Source of the DNA: Verrucolacustris abundans
GTDB lineage: Bacteria > Verrucomicrobiota > Verrucomicrobiia > Methylacidiphilales > Verrucolacustridaceae
DNA length: 64,000 nucleotides
Direction of reading: 5' to 3'
Assembly: GCA_965194535.1 (NCBI GenBank)
Contig: OZ239145.1
Coordinates: 1,178,001 to 1,242,000, forward strand
Part shown: piece after piece, positions 27,235 to 35,200 of the stretch
Position numbering within the stretch: the first letter of the stretch is position 1
Layout of the letters: each line of letters starts with the position of its first letter
Translations under genes and position numbers: made by a program
Notes under the pieces: model-generated
Seen by the model: the letters and a program-made list of their open reading frames with translations, nothing else
What the model was told of the DNA's origin: nothing
The model's database searches: none

Positions 27235-27557
27235 GGAATTAAACTCCTTTTGCAATTAGTTGACTGAAAATTAAAAATCTCGAAAACAAGTAGGGGAAGC
27301 AACCTAGAAATAGTAGTTTTTCACAACCGATTAAGAATACATATCACCCAAAAAGCCCACCCCCCACCTTGAGGCATATAGAATTCTCGGTTTGAGTTCG
27401 TTTCCGTAAAACATCATTCAGCAACTGAATACACTTTCGCCTTTGCTCGGACGAACCGAGGGTAAAGATCGTGGTTTGACGCAATTTACCAACTCAAATA
27501 GGTTCTATGAATCTACCCAGCACGACTCCCCCCCTTTAAAAACAGAAAACCAAACCT
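27235..27557. other. gene-free interval with porin 2 leader
   Basis: About 320 bases separate porin 2 from the rightward MBL operon. The first 100 bases hold the porin 2 ribosome site and the leader block at 27266-27333 that is shared with porin 1. I see no gene, clear promoter or terminator in the rest. Confidence 0.6.
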
Positions 27558-27623
27558 CTGAACCCTCTCAGCAAACGCCTCCAGCCCGTTGATTCGCTTA
27601 CCATCGATGTCATCACTGACGAT

Positions 27624-28571
27624 GTGAGTGACGCCTATGTCACCAAAACTTTGTTCGCTGTTTCCGAATTCGCGAACATCGTCAAAGGCGGCGCCAAGCA
27701 GATCTCAGGCGAAACACTTCTCCTTGCTAACCTCGGCCTCGGCTTGCGGTTGACCTTGGAATACGGAGGCCGCCGACGTCGGATGCTCTTCGACACAGGC
27801 CCCGAAGGAGCCGTCTTTCTTCGTAACTGCAAAAACATGGGCATTAAGCTCGGCGACATCGAGCACATCACCATGACGCACGGCCACTGGGATCATATGG
27901 GAGCCCTCATGGACACCGTCAAAGCCATCAAATCCGACAAGGGCAATGTCACTGTCCATGTGAACCCCGACATGTTTAATCCTCGTGCGGTCAAGCTCGC
28001 CACTGGCGATATCGTGCCCGTACAGATCGTGCCTAGCCCAGCAGAACTCAAGTCCGCAGGCGCCACAGTAGTAAACGACCCCGCGCCCCAACTTCTTTTC
28101 GACGACCATGTTTACTACAGCGGCGAGATTCCTCGGATCACCCCTTTTGAAAAAGGCCGCATGGACCACCTCTGCAAAAGAACGCCCGACTCCCCTTGGG
28201 AGCCCGACCCGTTGCTCATGGACGAACGTATGGTCGCTATTCATGTAAAAGGCCTAGGCATGGTGGTCTTCAGCTCCTGCTCCCACGCAGGCATCGTGAA
28301 TGTGTGTCTCGAAACAAGAAGTCTCTTCCCGGAGAACCCGATCTACTGCGCCATGGGCGGCCTCCATCTCGGCGGAGGAATGGAAAAAATCATTCCCGAT
28401 ACAGTGAAGGGCCTCGCGCAATTCAACATACCTCAACTCATTGTCGGTCACTGCACTGGCTGGCGTGCGCTCCACGCACTCGCCACCGCCTACGGCGATC
28501 GGGTCAGCCAGTCCGCAATCGGTACCACCTACACGCTCTCTCAGCAGAGCGTTAAAACCGTAGCCGCGTGA
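27624..28571 (+). CDS. MBL-fold metallo-hydrolase (dihydropterin-ribofuranosyl-aminobenzene phosphate synthase-like group)
   Basis: The metallo-beta-lactamase fold is shown by THGHWDHMGAL near residue 86 (HxHxDH), a second metal ligand in SSCSHAGIVN and a final His in IVGHCTGW. The sequence is closest to the group annotated as 7,8-dihydropterin-6-yl-methyl-4-(beta-D-ribofuranosyl)aminobenzene 5'-phosphate synthase. The first standard start is GTG at 27624. In-frame codons upstream to a CTG at 27558 read LQPVDSLTIDVITDDVSDA, which resembles the family N-terminus, so translation may begin there. The stop overlaps the next gene. Confidence 0.85.
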   Translation: MSDAYVTKTLFAVSEFANIVKGGAKQISGETLLLANLGLGLRLTLEYGGRRRRMLFDTGPEGAVFLRNCKNMGIKLGDIEHITMTHGHWDHMGALMDTVKAIKSDKGNVTVHVNPDMFNPRAVKLATGDIVPVQIVPSPAELKSAGATVVNDPAPQLLFDDHVYYSGEIPRITPFEKGRMDHLCKRTPDSPWEPDPLLMDERMVAIHVKGLGMVVFSSCSHAGIVNVCLETRSLFPENPIYCAMGGLHLGGGMEKIIPDTVKGLAQFNIPQLIVGHCTGWRALHALATAYGDRVSQSAIGTTYTLSQQSVKTVAA

Positions 28572-29521
28572 TCGAATCGAACTCCACCCGACTTCCCGTC
28601 ACGGTCATCACCGGATTCCTGGGAAGCGGAAAAACAACCCTCCTGAACCACATTCTCACCCGTCCCCACGGTCGGAAGGTTGCCGTTTTGATCAATGAGT
28701 TTGGCGATGTCGACATCGATAGCTCGCTAGTGGTTGCAGCCGACAGCGAATCGATAGAACTCAGCAACGGCTGTATTTGCTGCACGATGAACGAAGGCCT
28801 CATCGCCGCATTAAACAAGCTCCTCACCGGCGGGAAAGAGTTCGACTATCTCGTTATCGAGACGACGGGCATCGCCGATCCCGTACCAGTGGCGATGACC
28901 TTCGCCCGTCCTGAGTTCCGCGAACGCCTACGGCTCGATTCAATTCTCGCCGTGGCCGATGCAGCGCATTTCGCACCAGACCGCTTCGACGATCCCGCCG
29001 CCCGCAACCAGATCCGCTATGCCGACTGCGTCCTCCTTAATAAATGTGACTTGGTGGCTGAATCCTCCGTAGCCACCGTTCGAGCCGCGATCAAAGCACT
29101 GAACCCGCACGCCCGCATCCTGCAGACTGTCTCCTGCGAAGTCCCACTCCCCCTTGTTCTCGGTATTGGAGGATCACAATTCGACTCCACCCACAGCGAC
29201 CCAAAGCACGAATGCACTCCGGATTGCGGGCATTTGCACAAACATAGTTTTTCAAGTGTTTCCTTCACCGGGGAGGGAGCAATTGATCCCGACCGTTTCC
29301 AACGCTTTCTCGAGGGTCTTCCCGAAGGGGTCTTCCGCGCAAAGGGCTTTCTGCGCCTTCCGGAAAATCCCGCCCCGTTCACCTTTCACCTAGTGGGTCG
29401 CCGTTTCACGCTCGAGGAAACCCCTCTCGGCCGCGACTCCTCCTGCCGCCTTGTATTTATCGGCACCGACTTCGACCGCGAATCCCTCTTAGGCGACCTT
29501 CGTTCTTGCCTCGTGAACTAA
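28568..29521 (+). CDS. COG0523 (CobW/P47K) GTPase, metal chaperone type
   Basis: This G3E-family GTPase has the P-loop GFLGSGKTTLL near residue 16, the metal-binding CxCC motif GCICC near residue 66, the ETTGIADP segment and NKCDL for guanine recognition. A His-rich stretch (CTPDCGHLHKHSF) precedes the CobW C-terminal domain with RAKGFLRL. Family members deliver zinc, cobalt or iron to enzymes. It starts GTG at 28568, overlapping the MBL stop. A chaperone in this operon may load one of the neighbouring metalloenzymes. Confidence 0.9.
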   Translation: MIESNSTRLPVTVITGFLGSGKTTLLNHILTRPHGRKVAVLINEFGDVDIDSSLVVAADSESIELSNGCICCTMNEGLIAALNKLLTGGKEFDYLVIETTGIADPVPVAMTFARPEFRERLRLDSILAVADAAHFAPDRFDDPAARNQIRYADCVLLNKCDLVAESSVATVRAAIKALNPHARILQTVSCEVPLPLVLGIGGSQFDSTHSDPKHECTPDCGHLHKHSFSSVSFTGEGAIDPDRFQRFLEGLPEGVFRAKGFLRLPENPAPFTFHLVGRRFTLEETPLGRDSSCRLVFIGTDFDRESLLGDLRSCLVN

Positions 29522-29568
29522 ATTTCCAAACCATAAACCAAAACCACAAACCAAAACTAAATCCAACT

Positions 29569-30594
29569 ATGTCCCACAAAACATCATTCCGCACCACTCC
29601 GCCCCAGATCTCAAACGACTGCGGCACCAAAAAAGCCATCAATAAGTCGAATTTCCCAATTCTGAACGGCATGGCGATCTACACTCTCACCATCAACGAG
29701 GGATGCTTCCGCGAGCCCCACTGGCACGCGAACTCCGACGAACTGGGCTACTGCGTGAAAGGCAAGGCGCTCGTCACCATTTTCAGCACCGGCAACCAGC
29801 ACTCGCAATTTACCATCTCTGCCGGCGAAATGTTCCTCGTTCCGAGCGGCTCATTTCATTCCATTGAAAACATAAGCAACGGTTCTGCCGAATTCGTTAT
29901 TACCTTCTCCCATGAAATGCCCGAGGACTTCGGTCTTTCAGGGTTTACCGGGTGCCTCGACGCAACTGTGCTTGGTAACACATGGGGCATGCCGGTTTCC
30001 AAAATCGCAGGACTGACCCGCTCGCCGATCGACATCCAACTCGGCCGGGCGAAGGGGCCGGTGAAGATTCCCGATTCAGCTTCCCAAACTAACCCCTACA
30101 AATTCGCCTGTGAGGCTCATCCTCCCCTCCTCTCCGCGCCGGTAGGATCGGCCATCGTGGCCCGCCGCGACACCTGGGCCGCCCTTAAGCACCAAGCCAT
30201 GTATTCACTTCGGATCCAAGGCATCGGCATGCGCGAACCGCACTGGCATCCGGAAACCGCCGAACTTGGCTATGTTCTCGAAGGCCGCGCTCGCATGACG
30301 ATCCAACAACCTGGCGGATCCTCCGAAACCTACGAACTCGAGCCGGGGGATGTCTATTTCATCCCACACGCCTGGCCACACCACATTGAGAACCTCGGCA
30401 AAACCGAGATTCACTTCCTCGTGTTCTTCGACAGCCCCGATGTGCAAGACATCGGCTACACCGGCGGCATTTCCGCTTTTGGCGATCGGATCACTGGCCC
30501 ATCTCTCGGTTTGACAGCCGAGCAGGTCGCAGAGATTCCTAAGCTGCCCTCAGATTCGCTTCTCGTTACCAAGGTCAATCCCGTGTCTAAATAA
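29569..30594 (+). CDS. bicupin, oxalate decarboxylase-like
   Basis: Two cupin domains are clear. The first has REPHWHANSDELGY (His51, His53, Glu58) and FHSIEN (His97). The second has REPHWHPETAELGY and PHHIEN. Both thus keep the three-His/one-Glu metal site seen in oxalate decarboxylases and related Mn enzymes. There is no signal peptide. The ATG at 29569 is chosen over an in-frame codon inside the preceding gene. The natural substrate cannot be told from sequence. Confidence 0.85.
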   Translation: MSHKTSFRTTPPQISNDCGTKKAINKSNFPILNGMAIYTLTINEGCFREPHWHANSDELGYCVKGKALVTIFSTGNQHSQFTISAGEMFLVPSGSFHSIENISNGSAEFVITFSHEMPEDFGLSGFTGCLDATVLGNTWGMPVSKIAGLTRSPIDIQLGRAKGPVKIPDSASQTNPYKFACEAHPPLLSAPVGSAIVARRDTWAALKHQAMYSLRIQGIGMREPHWHPETAELGYVLEGRARMTIQQPGGSSETYELEPGDVYFIPHAWPHHIENLGKTEIHFLVFFDSPDVQDIGYTGGISAFGDRITGPSLGLTAEQVAEIPKLPSDSLLVTKVNPVSK

Positions 30595-30598
30595 AGCT

Positions 30599-32227
30599 AT
30601 GGAATCCTTCAACAATCGCCGCGCCCCCGTTTACGCGAAACACGGGATCGCCTGCTCTAGTCAGCCGCTCGCTGCAACCGTAGGCCGCGACATCCTTAAG
30701 GCGGGTGGAAACGCAGCCGATGCCGCCGTCGCCATGGCAGCGATGGTGAATGTGACCGAGCCAATGATGAACGGACTCGGCGGCGATTCATTCATGCTCG
30801 TCCACTGGCAGGGAAAATCACACGGCCTGAATGCCAGCGGGCGCTCCGGGGCGAAGTTCTCAATTGCTGCACTGAAGACCGCAGGTTTTACCTCCATGCC
30901 CTGTGCCGGCGGAGCCACGGTCAGCGTGCCCGGCGCGTTGGACGGCTACCTCTCGCTCCACGAGAAATTCGGGTCCATGGAATTAAAGGATCTCGTCGAG
31001 CCGGCCGCAAAGCATGCGAAGGAGGGTTATGCGGTGAGCCTGAAAATAAGTCAGGCATGGGCCTGGGGCGCATCGAAGCTTCAGCGCTTTTCCCCTACCG
31101 CGGATGTGTACCTACCTAATGGAAAAGCACCCGTCGCAGGACAAATCTTCGCCCAGCCCGATCTTGCCGCCACCTGGCGCAAGGTCGGCCGCGAGGGCCG
31201 TGCGGCGTTTTACGCCGGTGACATTCGTGACCGCATCCTTGAAGTACTATCCAAAAACGGTGGCTTCTTGGAAGCGGGCGATTTTAAGCCCGTCCAAGCC
31301 GAATGGGTCGCACCGATTTCTGCTTCCTACCGAGGACACCGTATCCTCGAACTACCTCCCAACGGCCAGGGCATCGTGGTTCTCATGGCACTCAGAATTT
31401 TGGAGAAGTTCGACATGCAGAAGTCGTTCGAAACCGATCCCGCAGCTGCCTCACACCTCGTACTCGAGGCACTCAAGCTCGCCTTCGCCGATGCCAACCG
31501 GGCAGTGGGCGATCCACGCTTCTCCGATATCCCCGTAGAAAAACTTCTTTCTGACTCCTTCATTCACGAACGACAGGCGCTGATCCAGCCCGGCCGAGCA
31601 ATCGACAATCCCGTCGCAGGCCGCATCTACGGCGACACCACCTACCTCACCGTGATGGACAAAGACCGCAACGCCGTATCGCTCATCACCAGCATCTCGG
31701 ATGTGTTCGGCTCGGGAATCATTGTCCCCGGCACAGGTGTGATCCTGCATAACCGCAGCGCAGATTTTGTGATGGAGGAGGGCCATCCGAATGCTGCCGC
31801 CCCCGGCAAGCGCGTGCGGCACACAATCCTGCCCGCGATGATGCTCAATACCGACGGCTCGCTACGCCTCAGCTTCGGCTGCATGGGCGCGAATATGCAG
31901 CCGCAGGGCCAGGTGCAAATCCTTCTCAACCTCGTCGATCGCGGCATGAACATCCAGCAAGCCATCGATGCCCCACGCGTCCGTGTGCTCGATGGCCGTC
32001 GCATCAGCGTTGAGCCGCATCTTGAAACGCCCGACTTCGCCAAACGCCTCACTGCCATGGGTCACATTATTGTCGAGGGCGATGAAATTCCTGCTGATTG
32101 GATGCTACCCCACGATTTCTGCCGTTCCTTCGAAGGCAGCGCACAAGCTATCCAAGTTGAACACGGCGGCGCATCGATCTGCGGCGCGTCCGATCCCCGA
32201 CTCGACGGCATCGCCTGCCCACTCTAA
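30599..32227 (+). CDS. gamma-glutamyltransferase-family protein, cytoplasmic
   Basis: The 542-residue protein matches the Ntn-hydrolase gamma-glutamyltransferase family: GGNAADAAVAMAAMVNVTEP near residue 36, NGLGGDSFMLV near residue 58, and the self-cleavage region YGDTTYLTVMD with the likely nucleophile Thr347. The later GSGIIVPGTGVILHNR is also typical. No signal peptide is present, unlike classical periplasmic GGT, so it may act on a cytoplasmic amide. It follows the bicupin by four bases and ends the operon. Confidence 0.88.
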   Translation: MESFNNRRAPVYAKHGIACSSQPLAATVGRDILKAGGNAADAAVAMAAMVNVTEPMMNGLGGDSFMLVHWQGKSHGLNASGRSGAKFSIAALKTAGFTSMPCAGGATVSVPGALDGYLSLHEKFGSMELKDLVEPAAKHAKEGYAVSLKISQAWAWGASKLQRFSPTADVYLPNGKAPVAGQIFAQPDLAATWRKVGREGRAAFYAGDIRDRILEVLSKNGGFLEAGDFKPVQAEWVAPISASYRGHRILELPPNGQGIVVLMALRILEKFDMQKSFETDPAAASHLVLEALKLAFADANRAVGDPRFSDIPVEKLLSDSFIHERQALIQPGRAIDNPVAGRIYGDTTYLTVMDKDRNAVSLITSISDVFGSGIIVPGTGVILHNRSADFVMEEGHPNAAAPGKRVRHTILPAMMLNTDGSLRLSFGCMGANMQPQGQVQILLNLVDRGMNIQQAIDAPRVRVLDGRRISVEPHLETPDFAKRLTAMGHIIVEGDEIPADWMLPHDFCRSFEGSAQAIQVEHGGASICGASDPRLDGIACPL

Positions 32228-32493
32228 TTCTCTCGGACGGGGTGGGATTTGAAACTATTCGCTACTACATGACTATCAACACTATCAAGGACATATATTG
32301 TGGCGTTTTGCGGGAAATTGCTACGACTTGGGACTATGCTGTCACGAACTGTCACAAGACCCACTTCCCTCATTTCCAATTTAAAATCCTATTATAATTA
32401 GCAAGCCCCTTCGATATTAAACTTACTGATCCAACCGTAAAACCATGGTTAAATCCTATTTGCATACGAAGGCCCTTGGTATAAAGTATCTTC
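32228..32493. other. gene-free interval
   Basis: This 266-base gap has CTGTCACGAACTGTCACAAG at about 32340, resembling ACGAACTGTCACGAG near 18246 and TGTCACGG pairs near 33487. A nearby ACTTCCCTCATT string also occurs at 25803. These may be scattered copies of a small intergenic repeat. I see no gene here. Confidence 0.4.
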
Positions 32494-32853
32494 ATGATCT
32501 CCATTCGACAGACCTCGGTTCGTAGCGGCCGAATCGGTGGCCGGAAACGCACCTCAGCAAAAACCCTCGCAGCCAAGCAGAACATCCTCCTGCGTTGGCA
32601 CCCACGGGATAAAGACGGAACCATTCCAGTAGAAGCCCTTGTGGATGGAGCTTGGTACCAAGGATCAGGTCGTACCGCCCCGATTGCCCTTTGGGATTCT
32701 CATGCAGGATTGTTTCGTACCATTGGCATTCAGACATGGCCTGATCCGGCCAACTATCCGGCCACTCGCCGCCGGATCAGCGGATTAAAGTCGGAAAAAC
32801 ATATTCAGTCCCCCGGCGGTACCTTTTCCCCAAAATCTATCCTCGCCCAGTGA
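32494..32853 (+). CDS. hypothetical protein, first gene of nucleotidyltransferase-like module
   Basis: A 119-residue basic protein with no recognised domain. The start MISIRQTSVRSGRIGGRKR is strongly basic and could bind DNA or RNA, and the middle has ALVDGAWYQGSGRTAPIALW. Its TGA stop overlaps the GTG start of the next gene by four bases, so the two form a unit resembling a toxin-antitoxin pair. Its role as the antitoxin is only inferred from position. Confidence 0.55.
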   Translation: MISIRQTSVRSGRIGGRKRTSAKTLAAKQNILLRWHPRDKDGTIPVEALVDGAWYQGSGRTAPIALWDSHAGLFRTIGIQTWPDPANYPATRRRISGLKSEKHIQSPGGTFSPKSILAQ

Positions 32854-33461
32854 AGAAAGACCTAGGCAACAAAACGGAAATCGACCGGGCCCTGACCGAG
32901 TTAGGCAGACAACTCGCTCGTCTCGATTCCAGCGAGGTCAGAATCCTTTGTGGTGGGGCCTCTGCCCTTTGCATGCTTGAAATCCTATCCCGCTCGACCA
33001 TGGATGTGGATGCATTGGCAATTCTTGGGAAAGGCGACGCACTGTCCAAGATCCGCCGTTTTCCCAAGGAGCTACAGATGGCGATTCAGCGGACCGCAAC
33101 AACGCTTGGACTCGATGAGGATTGGTTTAATGCATCGGCTACAGAACTTTTGCGATTTGGCCTGCCCAAGGGCGTTGTTTCCAGATCTGCACGACACCGC
33201 AAACAGTATGGCCCCTGCCTGACTGTTCAGTTCTTAGATCGATTGGATCAAGTCGCGTTGAAACTCTTTGCCTCGATGGATCCTGTAAAGTTTCGACGTC
33301 ACTTGGAGGATCTGGTTTCCATGAAACCCAAAGCCAAGGAAATCGATCACGCTTTGGAATGGATGCTTGGATGGAAAACCAGTCCGGCGTTTCGAAAGAG
33401 ACTGTCATCCATTCTGATTGGCTTGGATTTTCCCAAGTATGCCAAAAAGGTCTTGGAATAA
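32850..33461 (+). CDS. nucleotidyltransferase-like protein (DUF6036/AbiEii-like)
   Basis: The segment ILCGGASALCMLEILSRSTMDVDAL near residues 32-56 has the GG-A-x-n-R-S-T-x-D-V-D pattern of the minimal nucleotidyltransferase fold used by AbiEii/MNT-type toxins and DUF6036 proteins. The later LDRLDQVALKLFAS matches the helix that follows in that group. It has 203 residues, starts GTG at 32850 and overlaps the upstream gene. A toxin or nucleotide-transfer role is plausible but not proven. Confidence 0.65.
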   Translation: MKKDLGNKTEIDRALTELGRQLARLDSSEVRILCGGASALCMLEILSRSTMDVDALAILGKGDALSKIRRFPKELQMAIQRTATTLGLDEDWFNASATELLRFGLPKGVVSRSARHRKQYGPCLTVQFLDRLDQVALKLFASMDPVKFRRHLEDLVSMKPKAKEIDHALEWMLGWKTSPAFRKRLSSILIGLDFPKYAKKVLE

Positions 33462-33589
33462 GATTAAGATTAGCAGGACCAAACCCTGTCACGGGGCTGT
33501 CACGGGAGGGGCTAAAGAGAAGCAAAGCCCTTCATATTGAGCGAGCAAGGGGTAAGTAGGCACCCCACCCCGTTTCCTACACTTACCTA

Positions 33590-33832
33590 CTACCTTCTCT
33601 CCAACTTTTTAGTCGTCTCCTCCAACGTCTCCCGCCTATACCTCACCGGCGCGTTCCTACCCCCTCCCAACTTCACCGCTACGATCACGCCCCTCGCCGT
33701 CAACTCACTCACGGTCCTAGTCGATATCTGCAGCAACTCCGCCACCTGCTCCCTCGTCATGTACTGACGGTCCTCCCACTTCCCGGCGGTCTCGGTTTTC
33801 GTCTTCGGATTGCTGTTCACCTGCATGGTCAT
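33590..33832 (-). CDS. helix-turn-helix excisionase/MerR-type small DNA-binding protein
   Basis: The segment MTREQVAELLQISTRTVSEL is the HTH_17 (excisionase-type) winged helix, followed by GVIVAVKLGG and RYRRETLEE. The frame opens at a GTG at 33844, but that codon lies inside the predicted -10 box. The ATG at 33832, the one at 33826, or the internal ATG at 33760 (behind GGGAGG) are more likely. It is divergent from the Xre-like gene and probably regulates the pair. Confidence 0.75.
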   Translation of the reverse strand: MTMQVNSNPKTKTETAGKWEDRQYMTREQVAELLQISTRTVSELTARGVIVAVKLGGGRNAPVRYRRETLEETTKKLERR

Positions 33833-33842
33833 CGTGATTGAC

Positions 33843-33872
33843 ACTATACGGGTTACATGTATCCTTTGTCAA
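33843..33872 (-). promoter_or_regulatory. sigma-70 type promoter of the excisionase-like gene
   Basis: On the reverse strand TTGACA (33872-33867) and TATAGT (33848-33843) are separated by 18 bases. TTGACA also recurs in inverted orientation (TGTCAA) just after the -10 box, so the interval between the divergent genes could double as an operator. Confidence 0.6.
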
Positions 33873-34457
33873 GTGAATTCTAATAAAACCCGCCGACCCA
33901 CTCGGGTCCCCGCCAAGATCCACCCACTCCATACCGTCCGCCAAATCACCGGCCTCACTCAAGCCAACTTCGCCAAACAGATCGGTATCTCCACGATCCT
34001 CCTCAAACTGATCGAACAGTCCCGGCGTCCCCTCACCCAACGCACCAAGGACGCCATCCACCTCTTCACCGGGATCGATCCCCTCTCCTGGTCCAAGAAG
34101 AAGCTTCAATCCACCCTTGGCAAACCTTTCGACGACAAAACCTACTCCTGCTGGCAGATGGTTCGCCAAGACGAGAACGAGGATGCCCCTAAACGCGTCC
34201 TAAACGACCGTGTTAAAGCCCTTGAACTGATCGGCACTCTCATGGAGCGGGAACAAAAGGGCGTCCTCTGGGAACATGAATTCCGTCAGTTCATCCTTAA
34301 AACCGTAAAGCACTACAATCTCACCAAGCCCCTTGCTTCCCTCAAACGTGAACTAGAGCAACGCGATCAAAAGTGGCCCGAAGAAGCCTTCGCTGCCCCC
34401 AAGGCCCCTGCTTACAAGGCCTCTATCGCCAAAGCTCTACTCAAGTCCGACATTTAA
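33873..34457 (+). CDS. Xre-like helix-turn-helix protein
   Basis: The first 60 residues hold an Xre-type HTH: TVRQITGLTQANFAKQIG and STILLKLIEQSRRPLT. The rest is helical, with a C-terminal Ala/Lys-rich part ending KALLKSDI. The frame opens at 33810 but the GTG at 33873 is the most sensible start and abuts the divergent promoter. It has 194 residues. It lies between the excisionase-like gene and the phased-repeat block, which it might bind. Confidence 0.7.
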   Translation: MNSNKTRRPTRVPAKIHPLHTVRQITGLTQANFAKQIGISTILLKLIEQSRRPLTQRTKDAIHLFTGIDPLSWSKKKLQSTLGKPFDDKTYSCWQMVRQDENEDAPKRVLNDRVKALELIGTLMEREQKGVLWEHEFRQFILKTVKHYNLTKPLASLKRELEQRDQKWPEEAFAAPKAPAYKASIAKALLKSDI

Positions 34458-34468
34458 TCGGAATTAAT

Positions 34469-34542
34469 CCCTATTTTAGGGGTATTTTCGGCCTATTTAA
34501 GGGGTATTTTAGGGGTATTTAAGGGGTATTTTCGGGGTATTT
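34469..34542 (+). repeat. 11-bp phased GGGGTATTT repeat block
   Basis: Exact GGGGTATTT units begin at 34479, 34501, 34512, 34523 and 34534, so four lie exactly 11 bases apart. Degenerate units CCTATTT fill 34469 and 34491. The four G4 runs at 34501-34537 are separated by 7-base loops, a perfect G-quadruplex pattern. The period is not a multiple of three and the block is not coding. Confidence 0.9.
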
Positions 34543-34552
34543 AATTTTAGTT

Positions 34553-34620
34553 CCCGGTCATATTCCCGGTCAGGCTCTCGGTAGATTCTCGGTATTTTCT
34601 CGGTCAGATTCTCGGCCTGG
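34553..34620 (+). repeat. 11-12-bp phased CGGT repeat block
   Basis: CGGT cores in TCCCGGTCA or TCTCGGTA/CA contexts begin at 34555, 34567, 34579, 34590 and 34601, with CGGC at 34613. Spacing is 12, 12, 11, 11 and 12 bases. It directly follows the GGGGTATTT block. Confidence 0.85.
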
Positions 34621-34685
34621 GATGGCCCTTTTTGACCTTAATCCCACTTTTACACCCCTTAAAACCCCCTTTCGCTCCAGTTATG

Positions 34686-34875
34686 GCGTTGTTTCGCGTT
34701 GTTTTTCAAAGTTTATGGATTGTTTAGCGTTGTTTGTGGATTGTTTTGGATTGTTGCCGAATTGGCGTGGATTGTTATGGCGTTGTTTCGCCATTGTTGT
34801 GGCGTTGACCATGGATTGACTATGGATTGACCGTGGATGACTGTGGTGGCTTATGGCGTTGACCAGGGTGTTGAC
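34686..34875 (+). repeat. 10-11-bp phased GGATTGTT/GCGTTGAC repeat block
   Basis: Degenerate octamers of the form G-(G/C)-(A/G)-TTG-(T/A)-(T/C) begin at 34686, 34696, 34717, 34727, 34738, 34748, 34769, 34780, 34791, 34802, 34813, 34824, 34835, 34857 and 34868. Steps are 10-11 bases or twice that. One face of the DNA helix therefore carries the same motif for about 190 bases. No gene is present. Confidence 0.9.
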
Positions 34876-34933
34876 GCCCTATTGAACGTGGTTTTGACCG
34901 CTTAATTTAACCTCCCCCCAACCACCAACCTAA

Positions 34934-35155
34934 TTAATGAAGGTATTTCCCTATCCAAACCCTGGTCTTTTCATACCAAACTCTCCAAACCGGCAGCTCC
35001 GGCTCCTCAACACCTGCTACCGTGGGCACATCTAACTCAGATTCCTTGGCCGGCTGAACGTTAGCCACAACCGGCGCAACCGGGGCTTCAATAACCGCTG
35101 GGGTTTTAAGGGCAGTCCATTTGGCATGACCCTGCCTGGCTGATATAAGGTCCAA
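34934..35155 (-). CDS. doubtful small protein
   Basis: A 73-residue frame opens with TTG at 35155. It has a Pro/Val/Ala-rich middle (TPAVIEAPVAPVVANVQPA) and an aromatic end (VWRVWYEKTRVWIGKYL). There is no clear ribosome site and no known domain. It could be a real small gene or a chance frame; I list it because it is the only candidate in this interval. Confidence 0.3.
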   Translation of the reverse strand: MDLISARQGHAKWTALKTPAVIEAPVAPVVANVQPAKESELDVPTVAGVEEPELPVWRVWYEKTRVWIGKYLH

Positions 35156-35200
35156 AAAGATTCATTTGCACTCGCCTTCACAACATAGGCGCGGCCCTTT

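Noticed and set aside
28196..28555. A 119-residue frame inside the MBL gene
   Set aside because: It is a shadow frame, Arg-rich, of a gene with clear family motifs.
34622..34819. A 65-residue open frame across the phased repeat block
   Set aside because: It crosses repeats whose 10-11-base period does not respect codons, and there is no ribosome binding site.
34686..34875. The phased octamers as a CRISPR array
   Set aside because: Units are only 8 bases with 2-3 base gaps and no unique spacers; no cas gene is near.
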